64,000 nt of DNA from Pantoea sp. 1.19 (GTDB lineage Bacteria; Pseudomonadota; Gammaproteobacteria; Enterobacterales; Enterobacteriaceae): NCBI RefSeq assembly GCF_001922585.1, contig NZ_MRBS01000006.1:175584-239583 (forward strand), given 5' to 3'. Below the pieces are notes generated by a model. The model saw only the letters and a program-made list of their open reading frames with translations, ran no database searches and was not told where the DNA came from. Made by a program: the position numbers and the translations under genes. This document shows, piece after piece, positions 29,696 to 41,408 of this stretch. Numbering within the stretch: position 1 is the stretch's first letter; the number at the start of each line of letters is the position of its first letter.

Positions 29696-29716
29696 TTTTC
29701 CTTCTCTGCGATCGCC

Positions 29717-29743
29717 GGGCGGGGTTTTCCCCGCCCTTTTTTT
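29717..29743 (+). terminator. Terminator of gcd
   Basis: GGGCGGGG and CCCCGCCC form a perfect 8-bp stem around TTTT, followed by seven T residues, 22 bp after the gcd stop. Confidence 0.92.
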
Positions 29744-29952
29744 ATCCGCTGTCATACGATTTTCATATCGCTAAAAAATAGCTTTTTCGCCAGTAAGTTA
29801 GCTCACCTCTCCGTGACTTAAGCCAAATCCCCCTTCCCGCCTGCCCAGGCGCTGCTGACAAGCCGGACGCCGTCGGTTTACCCTGCAGAGAGACTCAGGC
29901 CGCATTGCTTCGGCTGAATTCATTGCGCTATGCCCAGAGGGCTGTTCGAACT

Positions 29953-30984
29953 ATGGCAAACCCACGCGACATCGTAGAACTGAGCCACCATATTCGCCGT
30001 CTGGCAAACGGTAAGATTGCGGATATTAATGACATTAATCGCGAGACCACGTTTCTGGCCCTGAATGCCCTGATTGAAGCGGCCCGCGCCGGAGAAGCCG
30101 GACGCGGCTTTGCCGTGGTTGCCAATCAGGTCAAACAGGTCTCAACCGCTATCGCGGCCATGACTACCAGTCTGAACCAGGAGCTGGCCGGTGCGCTGAC
30201 CCGGCTAACGCACCTGGGCGATGCGATGATCCAGCAGCTGCAGCAGCATGAGCAACATCGCTACGCAGACCTGGCGCTGAATATGATCGATATCATCGAT
30301 CGCAACCTGTATGAACGCTCGTGCGACGTTCGCTGGTGGGCGACCGATGCCGCCGTGGTTAACTGTGCAACCTCACCGGAGCCATCCTGCTGCCGGCACG
30401 CTGCCGAACGGCTGGCGGTGATCCTGAGCAGCTATACCGTGTACCTGGATATCTGGATCACCGATGTGCAAGGTCGCGTGCTGGCCAGTGGACGGGAGGG
30501 GCGCTACCCGGTGCGGGGCAAAAACGTCGGTCATTTGCCGGTGGTGAAACAGGCGCTGAACACCGCCAGCGGTAACGACTATCAAACGGCGGATATCACC
30601 TCCCTGCCGCTGCTGGACAACGCCGCGGTCGCCACCTACGCCACGGCAATCCGTGAACAGGGGGCGACGCACGGTAAACCGGTTGGCGCACTGCTGATCT
30701 TCTTTGACTGGGCGCCGCAGGCGCAAACGGTGGTCAGCAGCGTGCGTCTGAGTGAGGCAGAGTGGGTGCGCACTCGCTGTATGCTGTTGGATTCACAGTG
30801 CCGCGTGATTGCCAGCTCCGATCCGGCGCTGTCGCTGGGTCAGGCCTTCGATCTGCGCACCGGCGGCCGGCCAGGCGGTATCTGGCAGCCTGAGCCCGGA
30901 CGCACCGTCGCTTTCGCGCTGACGCCGGGGTACGAGAGCTATCAAGGGCTGGGCTGGTACGGTGTGATTGAACAGCGCGAGTAA
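29953..30984 (+). CDS. Soluble chemoreceptor-like protein: MCP signalling hairpin plus C-terminal Cache-like region
   Basis: 343 residues from the ATG at 29953; a TTG start at 29905 would add 16 residues but has no better ribosome-binding site. Residues about 1-75 hold the most conserved tip of methyl-accepting chemotaxis proteins ([20 protein letters not shown], then [18 protein letters not shown]), which contacts CheA/CheW. The usual long methylation helices and membrane segments are missing. A linker with [20 protein letters not shown] follows, then residues about 160-340 resemble a Cache/dCACHE sensor ([34 protein letters not shown]). Four cysteines cluster at about 129-152 (Cys-Asp-Val-Arg; Asn-Cys; Ser-Cys-Cys), which could bind metal or act in redox sensing. 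Ligand unknown. It lies 257 bp after gcd, past a terminator. Confidence 0.7.
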   Translation: MANPRDIVELSHHIRRLANGKIADINDINRETTFLALNALIEAARAGEAGRGFAVVANQVKQVSTAIAAMTTSLNQELAGALTRLTHLGDAMIQQLQQHEQHRYADLALNMIDIIDRNLYERSCDVRWWATDAAVVNCATSPEPSCCRHAAERLAVILSSYTVYLDIWITDVQGRVLASGREGRYPVRGKNVGHLPVVKQALNTASGNDYQTADITSLPLLDNAAVATYATAIREQGATHGKPVGALLIFFDWAPQAQTVVSSVRLSEAEWVRTRCMLLDSQCRVIASSDPALSLGQAFDLRTGGRPGGIWQPEPGRTVAFALTPGYESYQGLGWYGVIEQRE

Positions 30985-30990
30985 GCGCAT

Positions 30991-31019
30991 AAAAAAGGGG
31001 CGGAAATCGCTTCCGCCCC
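30991..31019 (-). terminator. Terminator of lptF-lptG
   Basis: Read on the minus strand, GGGGCGGAA and TTCCGCCCC pair around a 5-nt loop and run into six T residues. It lies 14 bp after lptG and just after the stop codon of the convergent receptor-like gene. Confidence 0.88.
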
Positions 31020-31033
31020 GGAGAGGGTCATGG

Positions 31034-32110
31034 CTAGCGCCGCTTCAGCAGCAGCAGCACGCTGAACGCGAGGAAGGCCGCACTGGGCAGCAGCGCACCG
31101 AGGAACGGTGGCAGGCCATAGACCAGGCTGAGCGGACCAAAAATCTGATCCAGCACGTAGAATAGAAAGCCAAAGCTGATACCGGTGATCACCCGTACGC
31201 CCATCGATACGCTACGCAGCGGGCCAAAGATAAACGACAGCGCCATCAGCATCATCACCGCCACCGACAGCGGCTGGAACACTTTGCTCCACATATTCAG
31301 CAGATAACGTCCGGACTCCTGACCGCTCTGCTTCAGGTATTTGGCGTAGTTATACAGGCCGCTGATCGACAGCGCATCCGGATCCAGCGCCACCACGCCC
31401 AGCTTGTCGGGCGTCAGGGTAGTTTTCCATTCGCTGGTCAGGGTCTGGCTGCCGGTGATCTGCAGCGGGTTGGTCAGATTTGATTCATCCACCTGCGACA
31501 GTTTCCAACTGCGGCTGTCGGGATCGTAGGTGGCCGATGCAGCATAGCGTACGGTTTGCAGTCGACGCTGATCGTTGAACGTGTAGATACTGACGCCGCT
31601 GACTTCGTTATCGCTTTTTAAGCGCTGAATATAGATGAAGTTGTTGCCGTCTTTTGCCCACAGGCCGCTCTGCGTGGCTAACAGCGAGCCGCCGGAGATT
31701 AATTGCGCGCGGTAGTTACGCGCATACTGCTCTCCCTGCGGCGCCAAAAATTCGCCGACCGCCATGGTCAGCAGCACCAGCGGAATCGCGGTTTTCATCA
31801 CCGATCCGGCAATCTGCAGGCGGGTAAAGCCGGATGCCTGCATCACCACCAGCTCACTGCGCTGTGCCAGCGCCCCCAGTCCGAGCAGCGCGCCCAGCAG
31901 CGCGGCCATCGGAAAGAAGATCTCGATATCCTTCGGTACGCTGAGCAGCGTATAGAGTCCGGCGGCCGAGGCCGAATACTCCCCCTGCCCGGTTTTTCGC
32001 AGCTGATCGACGAATTTGATGATTCCCGACAGCGATACCAGCATGAACAGGGTCATCATGATGGTGTTAAAGATGGTTTTACCAATGTAACGATCAAGAA
32101 CGCCAAACAT
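31034..32110 (-). CDS. lptG: LPS export permease LptG
   Basis: 358 residues from the ATG at 32110 (MFGVLDRYIGKTIFNTIMMT). The YjgP/YjgQ permease fold is visible: two pairs of membrane helices at about 10-110, a periplasmic beta-jellyroll, then two to four helices at about 265-358. With LptF and the ATPase LptB it extracts LPS from the inner membrane and hands it to LptC. The start overlaps the lptF stop by one base, so translation is coupled. A longer start at 32170 lies inside lptF and is rejected. Confidence 0.95.
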   Translation of the reverse strand: MFGVLDRYIGKTIFNTIMMTLFMLVSLSGIIKFVDQLRKTGQGEYSASAAGLYTLLSVPKDIEIFFPMAALLGALLGLGALAQRSELVVMQASGFTRLQIAGSVMKTAIPLVLLTMAVGEFLAPQGEQYARNYRAQLISGGSLLATQSGLWAKDGNNFIYIQRLKSDNEVSGVSIYTFNDQRRLQTVRYAASATYDPDSRSWKLSQVDESNLTNPLQITGSQTLTSEWKTTLTPDKLGVVALDPDALSISGLYNYAKYLKQSGQESGRYLLNMWSKVFQPLSVAVMMLMALSFIFGPLRSVSMGVRVITGISFGFLFYVLDQIFGPLSLVYGLPPFLGALLPSAAFLAFSVLLLLKRR

Positions 32111-33210
32111 CAGACGGACCCTCCGCGGGTAAAGCGCGCACGGAGGCGGCGCATCGGCACGGTATCCCACAGGTTCAGTACCACCGCAAGCGCCAGATAA
32201 CTGAGATTAACCAGCCACATCCAGATGGCCGGGTCCAGCTTACCTTTGGCGCCGTTGGAGCGCAGCGAGCTTTGCAGCAGGAAGAAAATCAGATAAAGCA
32301 GCATCGCCGGCAGCATTGACAGCACGCGTCCCTGGCGCGGGTTCACCACGCTGAGCGGCACCACCATCAGCCCCATCACCAGCACCGAGAAGACCAGCGT
32401 CAACCGCCAGTGCAGTTCGCTACGAAACTCCGGTTTGTCACTGGTAAACAGCGTGGCCAGCGGTGCCTGATCGGCATCGTTGGGGTCCAGCGTCACCGCC
32501 TGATGTCCCACGATGGCCTGATAATTCACAAAGTCGGTGATGCGGAAGTCGCGCAGCAGCGCGGTGCCCTCAAAGCGGGTCCCCTTATCAAGCGTCACCA
32601 CCTGGGAGCCATCGGCGCGCTCGCTCATATGGCCGCCGTCCGCCAGTACCACCGACGGACGGGCATTACCCTTTGGCCGCAGCTGGGCGAGGAAGACGTT
32701 GTGAAACTCGCGGCCGTTGACGCGCTCAATGAACAGCACCGAATTGCCGTCACCCGACGGCGTAAACTTGCCGGCGGCCAGCGCCGCGGTGCCGGGATTC
32801 GCTTTGGCGTTCTGCGTGACCTCGTTTTGGTATCGCGACGACCAGGGGCTCAGCCACAGGACGTTGACCGCCGCCAGCGTGGCGGTCATTAGCATCAGCA
32901 CTCCGGCGGCTTTGACCAGCACCGCTTTGCTCAGGCCGCAGGCGTGCATAACGGTGATTTCGCTGTCGGTATAGAGCTTACCGAGCGTCATCAAAATCGC
33001 CAGAAAAAGACTGAGCGGCAGGATGAGCTGCGCCATTTCCGGCACGCCCAGTCCCAGCAGGGTCAGCACTAAGTTTGTGGGAATTTCGCCATCCACGGCC
33101 GCACCGAGGATCCTGACCAACTTTTGACAAAAGAAGATCAGCAGCAGGATAAACAGTATAGCCAGCTGACTTTTAAGGGTTTCCCGAACCAGATATCTTA
33201 TGATGATCAC
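32110..33210 (-). CDS. lptF: LPS export permease LptF
   Basis: 366 residues, E. coli length. It begins MIIIRYLVRETLKSQLAILF and shares the LptG layout: membrane helices at each end and a periplasmic jellyroll (about 125-255). Partner of LptG in the LptB2FG transporter. Essential in most gram-negatives. It is divergent from pepA across a 255-bp region. Confidence 0.96.
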   Translation of the reverse strand: MIIIRYLVRETLKSQLAILFILLLIFFCQKLVRILGAAVDGEIPTNLVLTLLGLGVPEMAQLILPLSLFLAILMTLGKLYTDSEITVMHACGLSKAVLVKAAGVLMLMTATLAAVNVLWLSPWSSRYQNEVTQNAKANPGTAALAAGKFTPSGDGNSVLFIERVNGREFHNVFLAQLRPKGNARPSVVLADGGHMSERADGSQVVTLDKGTRFEGTALLRDFRITDFVNYQAIVGHQAVTLDPNDADQAPLATLFTSDKPEFRSELHWRLTLVFSVLVMGLMVVPLSVVNPRQGRVLSMLPAMLLYLIFFLLQSSLRSNGAKGKLDPAIWMWLVNLSYLALAVVLNLWDTVPMRRLRARFTRGGSV

Positions 33211-33450
33211 GCTTCATACGCCTGTGAAAACTTGTCTTTTTGCAGGAAAATCGCTAGTTTCATCGCTTATTCGCCATTTTTTCTCATCAATGGCTGACGT
33301 CATAGCTAAAATGGTATGACAACAATCGCGTTTTGGGGATGAAGTTGCAAAAAAAATCACCAAAACAAACTCTGACGTCCGTTTGACACTTTGTTGTGCG
33401 CCAGGTTTTGAGCCACACATTCTAACGGTAGCGGACGCCGTTGTCTTTAA

Positions 33451-34977
<1,527 letters not shown>

Positions 34978-35060
34978 CGCGGTAGTGGGCGGGATGCTCC
35001 CGCCCTGTCTGCCGCCAGACCGCGGGCGAGGGTCCCTTCGCCCCGTCGGAGAAACGGAAC

Positions 35061-35519
35061 ATGAAAAACGCCACCTTCTACCTGCTGAACACGGATGCGC
35101 AGAGTGACAACCTGAGCACGGTCGAGGCGCTGGTCTGCGATCTCGCCGCCCTCCACTGGCGCAGCGGGAAGCGGATCCTGATCGCCTGCGAAGATGAGCA
35201 GCAGGCCATCCGCCTGGATGAAGCGCTCTGGCAGCGGCCGGCCAACGCCTTTGTACCGCATAACCTCGCCGGTGAAGGACCGAAGTATGGCGCACCGGTG
35301 GAGCTGGCGTGGCCACAGCGGCGCGGCAATGCCCCACGCGATCTGCTGATTAGCCTGCTGCCGCAGCTGGCAGATTTTGCCACCGCTTTCCATGAAGTGA
35401 TAGACTTCGTCCCTCACGACGATGCACAGAAACAGCTGGCGCGCGAACGCTATAAAGCCTATCGCAGCGTCGGATTCCACTTGAATACGGCTGCGCCGCC
35501 ACAGCCGCAAACGACATAG
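35061..35519 (+). CDS. holC: DNA polymerase III chi subunit
   Basis: 152 residues (E. coli 147). The start MKNATFYLLNTDAQSDNLST and the core RIL-IACEDEQQAIRLDEALW and FVPHNLAGEGP are typical of HolC. Chi bridges the clamp loader, through psi, to SSB at the replication fork. It is 83 bp after pepA, with a GC-rich hairpin (no U-run) between them, and 6 bp before valS; pepA-holC-valS is the E. coli operon order. Confidence 0.95.
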   Translation: MKNATFYLLNTDAQSDNLSTVEALVCDLAALHWRSGKRILIACEDEQQAIRLDEALWQRPANAFVPHNLAGEGPKYGAPVELAWPQRRGNAPRDLLISLLPQLADFATAFHEVIDFVPHDDAQKQLARERYKAYRSVGFHLNTAAPPQPQTT

Positions 35520-35525
35520 CAGAGA

Positions 35526-38381
35526 ATGGACAAGACATATAACCCGCAAGATATCGAGCAGCCGCTCTACGAGCACTGGGAACAGCAGGGCTACTTTAAG
35601 CCAAATGGCGATACCTCTCAGGAAAGCTTCTGCATCATGATCCCGCCGCCGAATGTGACCGGTAGCTTGCACATGGGTCACGCTTTTCAGCAAACCATCA
35701 TGGACACGATGATCCGCTACCAGCGGATGCAGGGTAAAAACACCCTGTGGCAGGCGGGCACCGACCACGCGGGCATTGCCACGCAGATGGTGGTGGAACG
35801 CAAGATTGCCGCTGAAGAGGGAAAAACGCGTCACGATTACGGCCGCGAAGCCTTCATCGATAAAATCTGGCAGTGGAAAGCCGAATCTGGCGGTACCATC
35901 ACCCGCCAGATGCGTCGCCTGGGCAACTCCGTCGACTGGGAGCGTGAGCGTTTCACCATGGATGATGGCCTGTCCAATGCGGTGAAAGAGGTGTTTGTCC
36001 GCCTGTACAAGGAAGACCTGATCTACCGCGGTAAGCGTCTGGTTAACTGGGATCCGAAACTGCGTACTGCGATCTCCGATCTGGAAGTGGAAAACCGCGA
36101 GTCCAAAGGCTCTATGTGGCATATCCGCTATCCGCTGGCCGACGGCGCCAAAACCGCGGAAGGCAAAAATTACCTGGTGGTGGCCACCACCCGTCCGGAA
36201 ACCCTGCTGGGCGATACCGGCGTGGCGGTCAACCCTGAAGATCCGCGCTACAAAGATCTGATCGGCCAGTATGTCGAGCTGCCGCTGGTCGGCCGCCGCA
36301 TTCCCATCGTCGGTGACGATCATGCCGATATGGAAAAAGGCACCGGCTGCGTGAAGATCACCCCGGCACACGATTTTAATGACTACGATGTGGGCAAGCG
36401 CCACGCGCTGCCAATGATCAATATCTTCACTTTCGACGGCGACGTCCGCGAAGTGGCTGAGGTCTTTGACACCCACGGTAAAGAGTACAGCGGTATCGAC
36501 GGCACCCTGCCCGCCGCCTTCCAGAAGCTGGAGCGCTTTGCCGCCCGCAAGGCGATCGTGGCTGCCGTGGAGGCGCTGGGCCTGCTGGAAGAGATTAAAC
36601 CACACGATCTGACGGTGCCTTACGGCGACCGCGGCGGCGTGGTGATCGAGCCGATGCTGACCGACCAGTGGTACGTCCGTACCGCGCCGCTGGCAAAAGT
36701 GGCGGTCGAGGCCGTCGAGCAGGGCGAAATTCAGTTTGTACCGAAGCAGTACGAAAATATGTACTTCTCCTGGATGCGCGATATCCAGGATTGGTGTATC
36801 TCTCGTCAGCTGTGGTGGGGCCACCGCATACCGGCATGGTATGACGACGCCGGCAACGTCTACGTCGGCCGCAACGAAGCCGAAGTACGCGCCGACAACC
36901 AGCTGGCCGCTGACGTGGTGCTGCGTCAGGACGATGACGTGCTGGATACCTGGTTCTCTTCCGGCCTGTGGACCTTCTCGACCCTCGGCTGGCCGGAAAA
37001 TACTGAAGCGCTGCGCACCTTCCATCCTACCAGCGTGCTGGTAAGCGGCTTCGACATTATCTTCTTCTGGATCGCCCGCATGATCATGCTGACCATGCAC
37101 TTCATCAAAGATGAAAACGGCAAGCCGCAGGTGCCGTTTAAGACCGTGTACATGACCGGGCTGATCCGCGATGAAGAGGGGCAGAAAATGTCGAAGTCCA
37201 AGGGCAACGTGATTGACCCGCTGGATATGATCGACGGTATCAGCCTTGAGGATCTGCTGGAAAAACGCACCGGTAATATGATGCAGCCACAGCTGGCGGA
37301 GAAAATCCGTAAGCGCACCGAAAAGCAGTTCCCGAACGGCATTGAGCCGACCGGCACGGATGCGCTGCGCTTCACCCTCGCGGCGCTGGCTTCGACCGGA
37401 CGCGACATTAACTGGGATATGAAGCGCCTGGAGGGCTACCGTAATTTCTGTAATAAGCTGTGGAACGCCAGCCGCTTTGTGCTGATGAACACCGAGGATC
37501 ACGACTGCGGCTTTAGCGGCGGTGAGCAGGTGCTGTCGCTGGCGGACCGCTGGATCCTGGCCGAATTCAACAATACGGTGAAGGCCTTCCGCGACGCGCT
37601 GGACAGCCATCGCTATGATATCGCGGCCAACGTGCTGTATGAGTTCACCTGGAATCAGTTCTGCGACTGGTATCTCGAGCTGACCAAACCGGTGATGAGC
37701 AGCGGTAGCGAAGCCGAACTGCGCGGCACCCGCCACACGCTGGTGACGGTGCTGGAAGCGCTGCTGCGTCTGGCACATCCGATTATTCCGTTTATTACCG
37801 AAACCATCTGGCAGCGCGTAAAAGGACTGAAGGGTATCACCGAGGATACCATCATGCTGCAGCCGTTCCCGCAGGTTGATGCTACCCGCACCGACGACGC
37901 GGCGCTGGCGGATACCGAGTGGCTGAAACAGGCGATCATTGCGGTACGCAACATTCGCGCCGAGATGAACATCGCACCGGGCAAACCGCTGGACGTGCTG
38001 CTGCGCGACTGTTCACCGGCAGCACAGCGCCGCGTCGAGGAGAACCGCAGCTTCCTGCAGAAGCTGGCGCGTCTGGAAAGCCTGACCCTGCTGGCCGCCG
38101 GCGAAAAAGGTCCGGTGTCGGTGACCAAACTGATCGACGGTGCCGAACTGCTGATCCCGATGGCCGGACTGGTAGATAAAGCCGCCGAGCTGGAGCGTCT
38201 GGCGAAAGAGATTGCCAAGCTGGACGTGGAAGTCGGCAAAATTGCCGGCAAGCTGGCTAACGAAGGCTTTGTCTCGCGCGCCCCGGAAGCGGTCGTCGCT
38301 AAAGAGCGCGAGCGCATGGCGGAGTTTGAGCAGGCAAAAATCAAGCTGATTGAGCAGCAGGGTGTGATTGCCGCCCTGTAA
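35526..38381 (+). CDS. valS: Valyl-tRNA synthetase
   Basis: 951 residues, E. coli length. The class I signatures are both present: [13 protein letters not shown] (HIGH-type, about residues 39-51) and KMSKSKGN (about 553-560). The CP1 editing domain and the C-terminal coiled coil (about 880-951, [20 protein letters not shown]) are intact. It charges tRNA-Val in the cytoplasm. Its start follows the holC stop closely. It ends in a terminator. Confidence 0.98.
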   Translation: MDKTYNPQDIEQPLYEHWEQQGYFKPNGDTSQESFCIMIPPPNVTGSLHMGHAFQQTIMDTMIRYQRMQGKNTLWQAGTDHAGIATQMVVERKIAAEEGKTRHDYGREAFIDKIWQWKAESGGTITRQMRRLGNSVDWERERFTMDDGLSNAVKEVFVRLYKEDLIYRGKRLVNWDPKLRTAISDLEVENRESKGSMWHIRYPLADGAKTAEGKNYLVVATTRPETLLGDTGVAVNPEDPRYKDLIGQYVELPLVGRRIPIVGDDHADMEKGTGCVKITPAHDFNDYDVGKRHALPMINIFTFDGDVREVAEVFDTHGKEYSGIDGTLPAAFQKLERFAARKAIVAAVEALGLLEEIKPHDLTVPYGDRGGVVIEPMLTDQWYVRTAPLAKVAVEAVEQGEIQFVPKQYENMYFSWMRDIQDWCISRQLWWGHRIPAWYDDAGNVYVGRNEAEVRADNQLAADVVLRQDDDVLDTWFSSGLWTFSTLGWPENTEALRTFHPTSVLVSGFDIIFFWIARMIMLTMHFIKDENGKPQVPFKTVYMTGLIRDEEGQKMSKSKGNVIDPLDMIDGISLEDLLEKRTGNMMQPQLAEKIRKRTEKQFPNGIEPTGTDALRFTLAALASTGRDINWDMKRLEGYRNFCNKLWNASRFVLMNTEDHDCGFSGGEQVLSLADRWILAEFNNTVKAFRDALDSHRYDIAANVLYEFTWNQFCDWYLELTKPVMSSGSEAELRGTRHTLVTVLEALLRLAHPIIPFITETIWQRVKGLKGITEDTIMLQPFPQVDATRTDDAALADTEWLKQAIIAVRNIRAEMNIAPGKPLDVLLRDCSPAAQRRVEENRSFLQKLARLESLTLLAAGEKGPVSVTKLIDGAELLIPMAGLVDKAAELERLAKEIAKLDVEVGKIAGKLANEGFVSRAPEAVVAKERERMAEFEQAKIKLIEQQGVIAAL

Positions 38382-38404
38382 CGCCCCGTGAGTGTGATCC
38401 ATCA

Positions 38405-38431
38405 GGGCTGCCTCCGGGCGGCCCTTTTTTT
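38405..38431 (+). terminator. Terminator of pepA-holC-valS
   Basis: GGGCTGCC and GGCGGCCC form a stem (one G-T pair) around TCCG and are followed by seven T residues, 23 bp after the valS stop. Confidence 0.88.
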
Positions 38432-38452
38432 CGCTAACAAACAGGATCTGTT

Positions 38453-38962
38453 ATGACGCAACGTTCTGCTTCACCGCTGCAGTTTCGTTTACTGCAGCCC
38501 GACGATAACGCCGCCGTCGCCGCCATTATCCGCACCGTGTCCGCCGAGTTTGGCCTGACCGCCGATAAAGGCTTTGCGGTCGCCGACCCTCAGCTTGATG
38601 ATCTGTACGAAGCTTACGCTACCGCTGACAGTGCGTACTGGGTGGTTGTACAGCACGATAAGGTCGTGGGCGGTGGCGGCATTGCGCCGCTGGCGGGAGG
38701 AGAAGCCGACATCTGTGAGCTGCAAAAAATGTACCTGCTGCCCGCGGCCCGCGGTCAGGGAGCGGCCAGAGAGTTAGTGCGCCGCGCGCTGGATTTTGCC
38801 CGCCAGCGGGGCTTTAAACGCTGTTATCTCGAAACCACCGCCGCCCTGAGCCAGGCTGTCGCCCTGTACGAGCAGCTGGGCTTTATCCATCTTGACGCGC
38901 CGCTGGGCAAGACCGGGCACGGCGACTGTGAAATCCGTATGCTACGGGATCTGTTGCGCTGA
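38453..38962 (+). CDS. yjgM: GNAT-family N-acetyltransferase YjgM
   Basis: 169 residues, one GNAT domain. The acetyl-CoA pyrophosphate-binding loop [20 protein letters not shown] (about 98-117, R/Q-x-x-G-x-G/A) is clear and motif B ([20 protein letters not shown]) follows. Acetyl acceptor unknown. E. coli yjgM occupies the same place between valS and the argI region. Its 3' end overlaps the convergent miaE by 21 bp, so antisense transcription over both ends is likely unless tightly terminated. Confidence 0.85.
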   Translation: MTQRSASPLQFRLLQPDDNAAVAAIIRTVSAEFGLTADKGFAVADPQLDDLYEAYATADSAYWVVVQHDKVVGGGGIAPLAGGEADICELQKMYLLPAARGQGAARELVRRALDFARQRGFKRCYLETTAALSQAVALYEQLGFIHLDAPLGKTGHGDCEIRMLRDLLR

Positions 38963-39718
38963 CCAGGCCGGCAGCCCGCTGTGAAAGCGCAGCTCGCTAT
39001 CCGGCTCGCTAATCAGGCGCGCTTCCGCTTCGCCAATTTGGCGCACGCGCGGCGCAATGTCGGTTGGCGAGACCTGCGCCGCCAGCGCCAGATAGTCCTG
39101 ATAGTGGCGCGCCTCCGAACGCAGTAGCGACACATAGAAGCGCGCCAACTCATCATCCAGATGCGGTGCCAGGCAGGCGAAGCGTTCACAGGATCGTGCC
39201 TCTATGTAGGCGCCGCAGATCAGTTTGTCGACCAGCGTGTCCGGCTCATGGGTGGTTACCTCACGCAGTAGCCCCTTCGCATAGCGGCTGGCGGTCATCT
39301 TTTGATAGGGTATTCCGCGCGCCTGCATGATTTCCCACACCTGATAGAAGTGATGCAGCTCCTCTTTGATCAACAACATCATTTTTTCGACCAGATCGTC
39401 CGCCCACGGCAGCGGACGGCGCGCAATGACCCCTTTGCTCAGGTGCCGATTGGCATGCAGAAAATCACTGTCGTGATGTTCGCGGTAGATAAAATCTTCC
39501 CAGGGTTTAAGCCAGCCGTGAATGCGCTCGCTGCTCGGCTTATCAGCAACGTACTTTCGAATCAGCCAGGTGGCGGTTTGCGCCGCCTTCAGCTCACACA
39601 CCAGGTGATCGGTGAGCAGCAGCGTGAGATTGTCCGGTTTGCGCGCTTCCGCAATCCACGCTTCGGGCGTGCGACAGTGGAGGAAAGCGTGAATGGGTTC
39701 AAGCAGTTGAGTAATCAT
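38942..39718 (-). CDS. miaE: tRNA-(ms2i6A37) hydroxylase MiaE
   Basis: 258 residues from the ATG at 39718 ([20 protein letters not shown]). MiaE is a non-heme diiron monooxygenase that hydroxylates the isopentenyl group of ms2i6A37 in tRNAs reading U-starting codons. The diiron ligands are in [10 protein letters not shown] (EELHH) and [14 protein letters not shown] (Glu/His pair with [10 protein letters not shown]). Present in Salmonella and many Erwiniaceae but absent from E. coli K-12. No clear Shine-Dalgarno precedes the chosen ATG (AAAAAAAA instead); an ATG nine codons earlier in frame cannot be excluded. Confidence 0.93.
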   Translation of the reverse strand: MITQLLEPIHAFLHCRTPEAWIAEARKPDNLTLLLTDHLVCELKAAQTATWLIRKYVADKPSSERIHGWLKPWEDFIYREHHDSDFLHANRHLSKGVIARRPLPWADDLVEKMMLLIKEELHHFYQVWEIMQARGIPYQKMTASRYAKGLLREVTTHEPDTLVDKLICGAYIEARSCERFACLAPHLDDELARFYVSLLRSEARHYQDYLALAAQVSPTDIAPRVRQIGEAEARLISEPDSELRFHSGLPAWSAQQIP

Positions 39719-39736
39719 TTTTTTTGACAGGATCAT

Positions 39737-39756
39737 GGGCGGGCACATGCCCGCCC
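39737..39756. other. Strong hairpin between rraB and miaE
   Basis: GGGCGGGC and GCCCGCCC form a perfect 8-bp stem around ACAT. It has no adjoining U-run on the minus strand, so it is not a canonical terminator; an A8 tract follows 12 nt later, directly before the miaE start. It may shield the rraB 3' end or affect miaE translation. Confidence 0.6.
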
Positions 39757-39766
39757 GATAGCAAAA

Positions 39767-40195
39767 TCAGTGGCGGACGCCGTTATCATCCTCGTCAATG
39801 CCGGTCGCGTCGTCGTCGCCGTCATCATCATCCGTCGCATTGGGATCTTCGAAATAGGTGCCCCAGCCGTCATAGTCGACGTTGAACTTCGCAGCCAGCA
39901 CCACCAGCTGCTTGACCTGTTCATCGATCAACTCGGCGTTGAGTGCCGATTCGCTCAGGATATCGCAGCACATCACGGTGCTACCGTCGTCCAGGTCCAG
40001 CTCTTCCGGCTCGGTCACTTCATAGCCCAGCTTAAACGCTTCCACGGCGGCCTTTTCCAGCGCGTCGAAGCTGTCGCAGGAGAGGTGATGTTCGATGGTA
40101 TAGAGCGCATCAGGATCGCTGCCATCCTCCAGCAGCTCTTCAATAATCAGCCGCGTCTCTTCGCGCTGCTCTTCCAGTAATTCTTCATTTGCCAT
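39767..40195 (-). CDS. rraB: Ribonuclease E inhibitor RraB
   Basis: 142 residues. It begins [20 protein letters not shown] and is strongly acidic, with a C-terminal Asp-rich tail (about 122-140, [17 protein letters not shown]). RraB binds the RNase E C-terminal scaffold and alters the transcripts it cleaves. As in E. coli it is divergent from argI, 155 bp apart. AGGATATCG before the ATG gives the ribosome-binding site. Confidence 0.95.
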   Translation of the reverse strand: MANEELLEEQREETRLIIEELLEDGSDPDALYTIEHHLSCDSFDALEKAAVEAFKLGYEVTEPEELDLDDGSTVMCCDILSESALNAELIDEQVKQLVVLAAKFNVDYDGWGTYFEDPNATDDDDGDDDATGIDEDDNGVRH

Positions 40196-40295
40196 AACGA
40201 TATCCTCTCAGGTGCGGCAGACGTGCCGCTATTTTCACATACCGTTTCATGAACCACTATAGCTGGTGAGAAAGATTCCGACCGCCGGGGTTGAT

Positions 40296-40334
40296 TTTGC
40301 ATAAACACCCATATAAATTGAATTTTAATTCAAT
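40296..40334 (+). promoter_or_regulatory. Tandem ARG boxes (ArgR operator) of argI
   Basis: The downstream box has the perfect palindrome TTGAATTTTAATTCAA (40318-40333), the ArgR consensus. The upstream box (about 40296-40313, TTTGCATAAACACCCATA) is degenerate, and the pair with CATATAAATTG between them mirrors E. coli argI. A TTGATT/TATAAA promoter overlaps, so arginine-bound ArgR would block RNA polymerase. Confidence 0.85.
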
Positions 40335-40350
40335 AAAAAAGGAATCTGCT

Positions 40351-41352
40351 ATGGGACAGCTTACGCAGCGTCATTTTCTCCGGCTTCTGGATTTTACCCC
40401 GGCTGAGCTTCAGGCTCTGCTGGCACTGGCCGCCGAGCTGAAAGCGCAAAAGCGCAGCGGGCATGAGCCACGCCGCCTGGCCGGGAAAAATATCGCGCTC
40501 ATCTTCGAAAAAGACTCGACCCGCACCCGGTGCTCTTTCGAAGTTGCCGCGTTTGATCAGGGTGCTAACGTCACCTATCTGGGGCCGGGCGGCAGTCAGA
40601 TTGGCCATAAAGAGTCGATAAAAGACACGGCTCGGGTGCTGGGGCGCATGTATCACGCGATTCAGTACCGCGGCCATGGCCAGGCGCTGGTCGATACGCT
40701 GGCACAGCACGCCGGTGTACCGGTGTGGAACGGCCTGACCGATGAGTTTCATCCCACCCAGCTGCTGGCGGATCTGCTGACCATGCAGGAGCACCTGCCG
40801 GAAAAAGCGCTGAGCGATATGGTGCTGGCTTACGTGGGTGATGCGCGGAATAACATGGGAAATACCCTGCTGGAAGCAGCAGCGCTGACCGGGATGGATC
40901 TGCGGCTGGTGGCACCAAAAGCCTGTTGGCCCGATGCAGCGCTGGTCGCTGCCTGCCGCGCGGCCGGTGCCCAGACTGGCGCACGCATCACCCTGACCGA
41001 TACCATCGATGATGGCGTGAAAGACGCCGACTTTATTTACACCGACGTGTGGGTATCCATGGGCGAGGCAAAATCCGTCTGGGCAGAGCGCATCGCCCTG
41101 CTACGCGACTATCAGGTCAATCGCGCGATGCTGGCGAAGACCGGTAATCCGCAGGTGAAATTTTTACATTGCCTGCCCGCCTTCCACGATGATCACACCA
41201 CGCTGGGCCAGCAGATGGCTGAACAGTACGGGCTGCACGGCGGCATGGAAGTGACCGACGACGTGTTTGAATCCGCCAGCAGCGTCGTGTTTGATCAGGC
41301 CGAAAACCGTCTGCATACCATTAAAGCGGTCATGGTGGCGACGCTGACGTGA
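40351..41352 (+). CDS. argI: Ornithine carbamoyltransferase
   Basis: 333 residues from the ATG at 40351, which has AAAGGAATC upstream; the upstream TTG start overlaps the operator and is rejected. Carbamoyl-phosphate binding motif STRTRCSFE (about 55-63), the ornithine loop [10 protein letters not shown] (Cys about 273) and [12 protein letters not shown] are present. It makes citrulline in arginine synthesis. It shares carbamoyl phosphate with aspartate carbamoyltransferase encoded immediately downstream by pyrBI. Confidence 0.96.
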   Translation: MGQLTQRHFLRLLDFTPAELQALLALAAELKAQKRSGHEPRRLAGKNIALIFEKDSTRTRCSFEVAAFDQGANVTYLGPGGSQIGHKESIKDTARVLGRMYHAIQYRGHGQALVDTLAQHAGVPVWNGLTDEFHPTQLLADLLTMQEHLPEKALSDMVLAYVGDARNNMGNTLLEAAALTGMDLRLVAPKACWPDAALVAACRAAGAQTGARITLTDTIDDGVKDADFIYTDVWVSMGEAKSVWAERIALLRDYQVNRAMLAKTGNPQVKFLHCLPAFHDDHTTLGQQMAEQYGLHGGMEVTDDVFESASSVVFDQAENRLHTIKAVMVATLT

Positions 41353-41355
41353 GGG

Positions 41356-41383
41356 TTGCCAGACGGTAACGATTGCGTATAAT
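41356..41383 (+). promoter_or_regulatory. pyrBI promoter with AATTTG initially transcribed sequence
   Basis: TTGCCA (41356-41361) and TATAAT (41378-41383) are 16 bp apart. The start region reads GCCCGACAATTTGCCGGG, almost the same as E. coli pyrBI. There the AATTTG start causes UTP-dependent reiterative transcription that lowers expression when UTP is high. Only 3 bp separate the -35 element from the argI stop codon. Confidence 0.88.
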
Positions 41384-41408
41384 GCCCGACAATTTGCCGG
41401 GAGGAACC

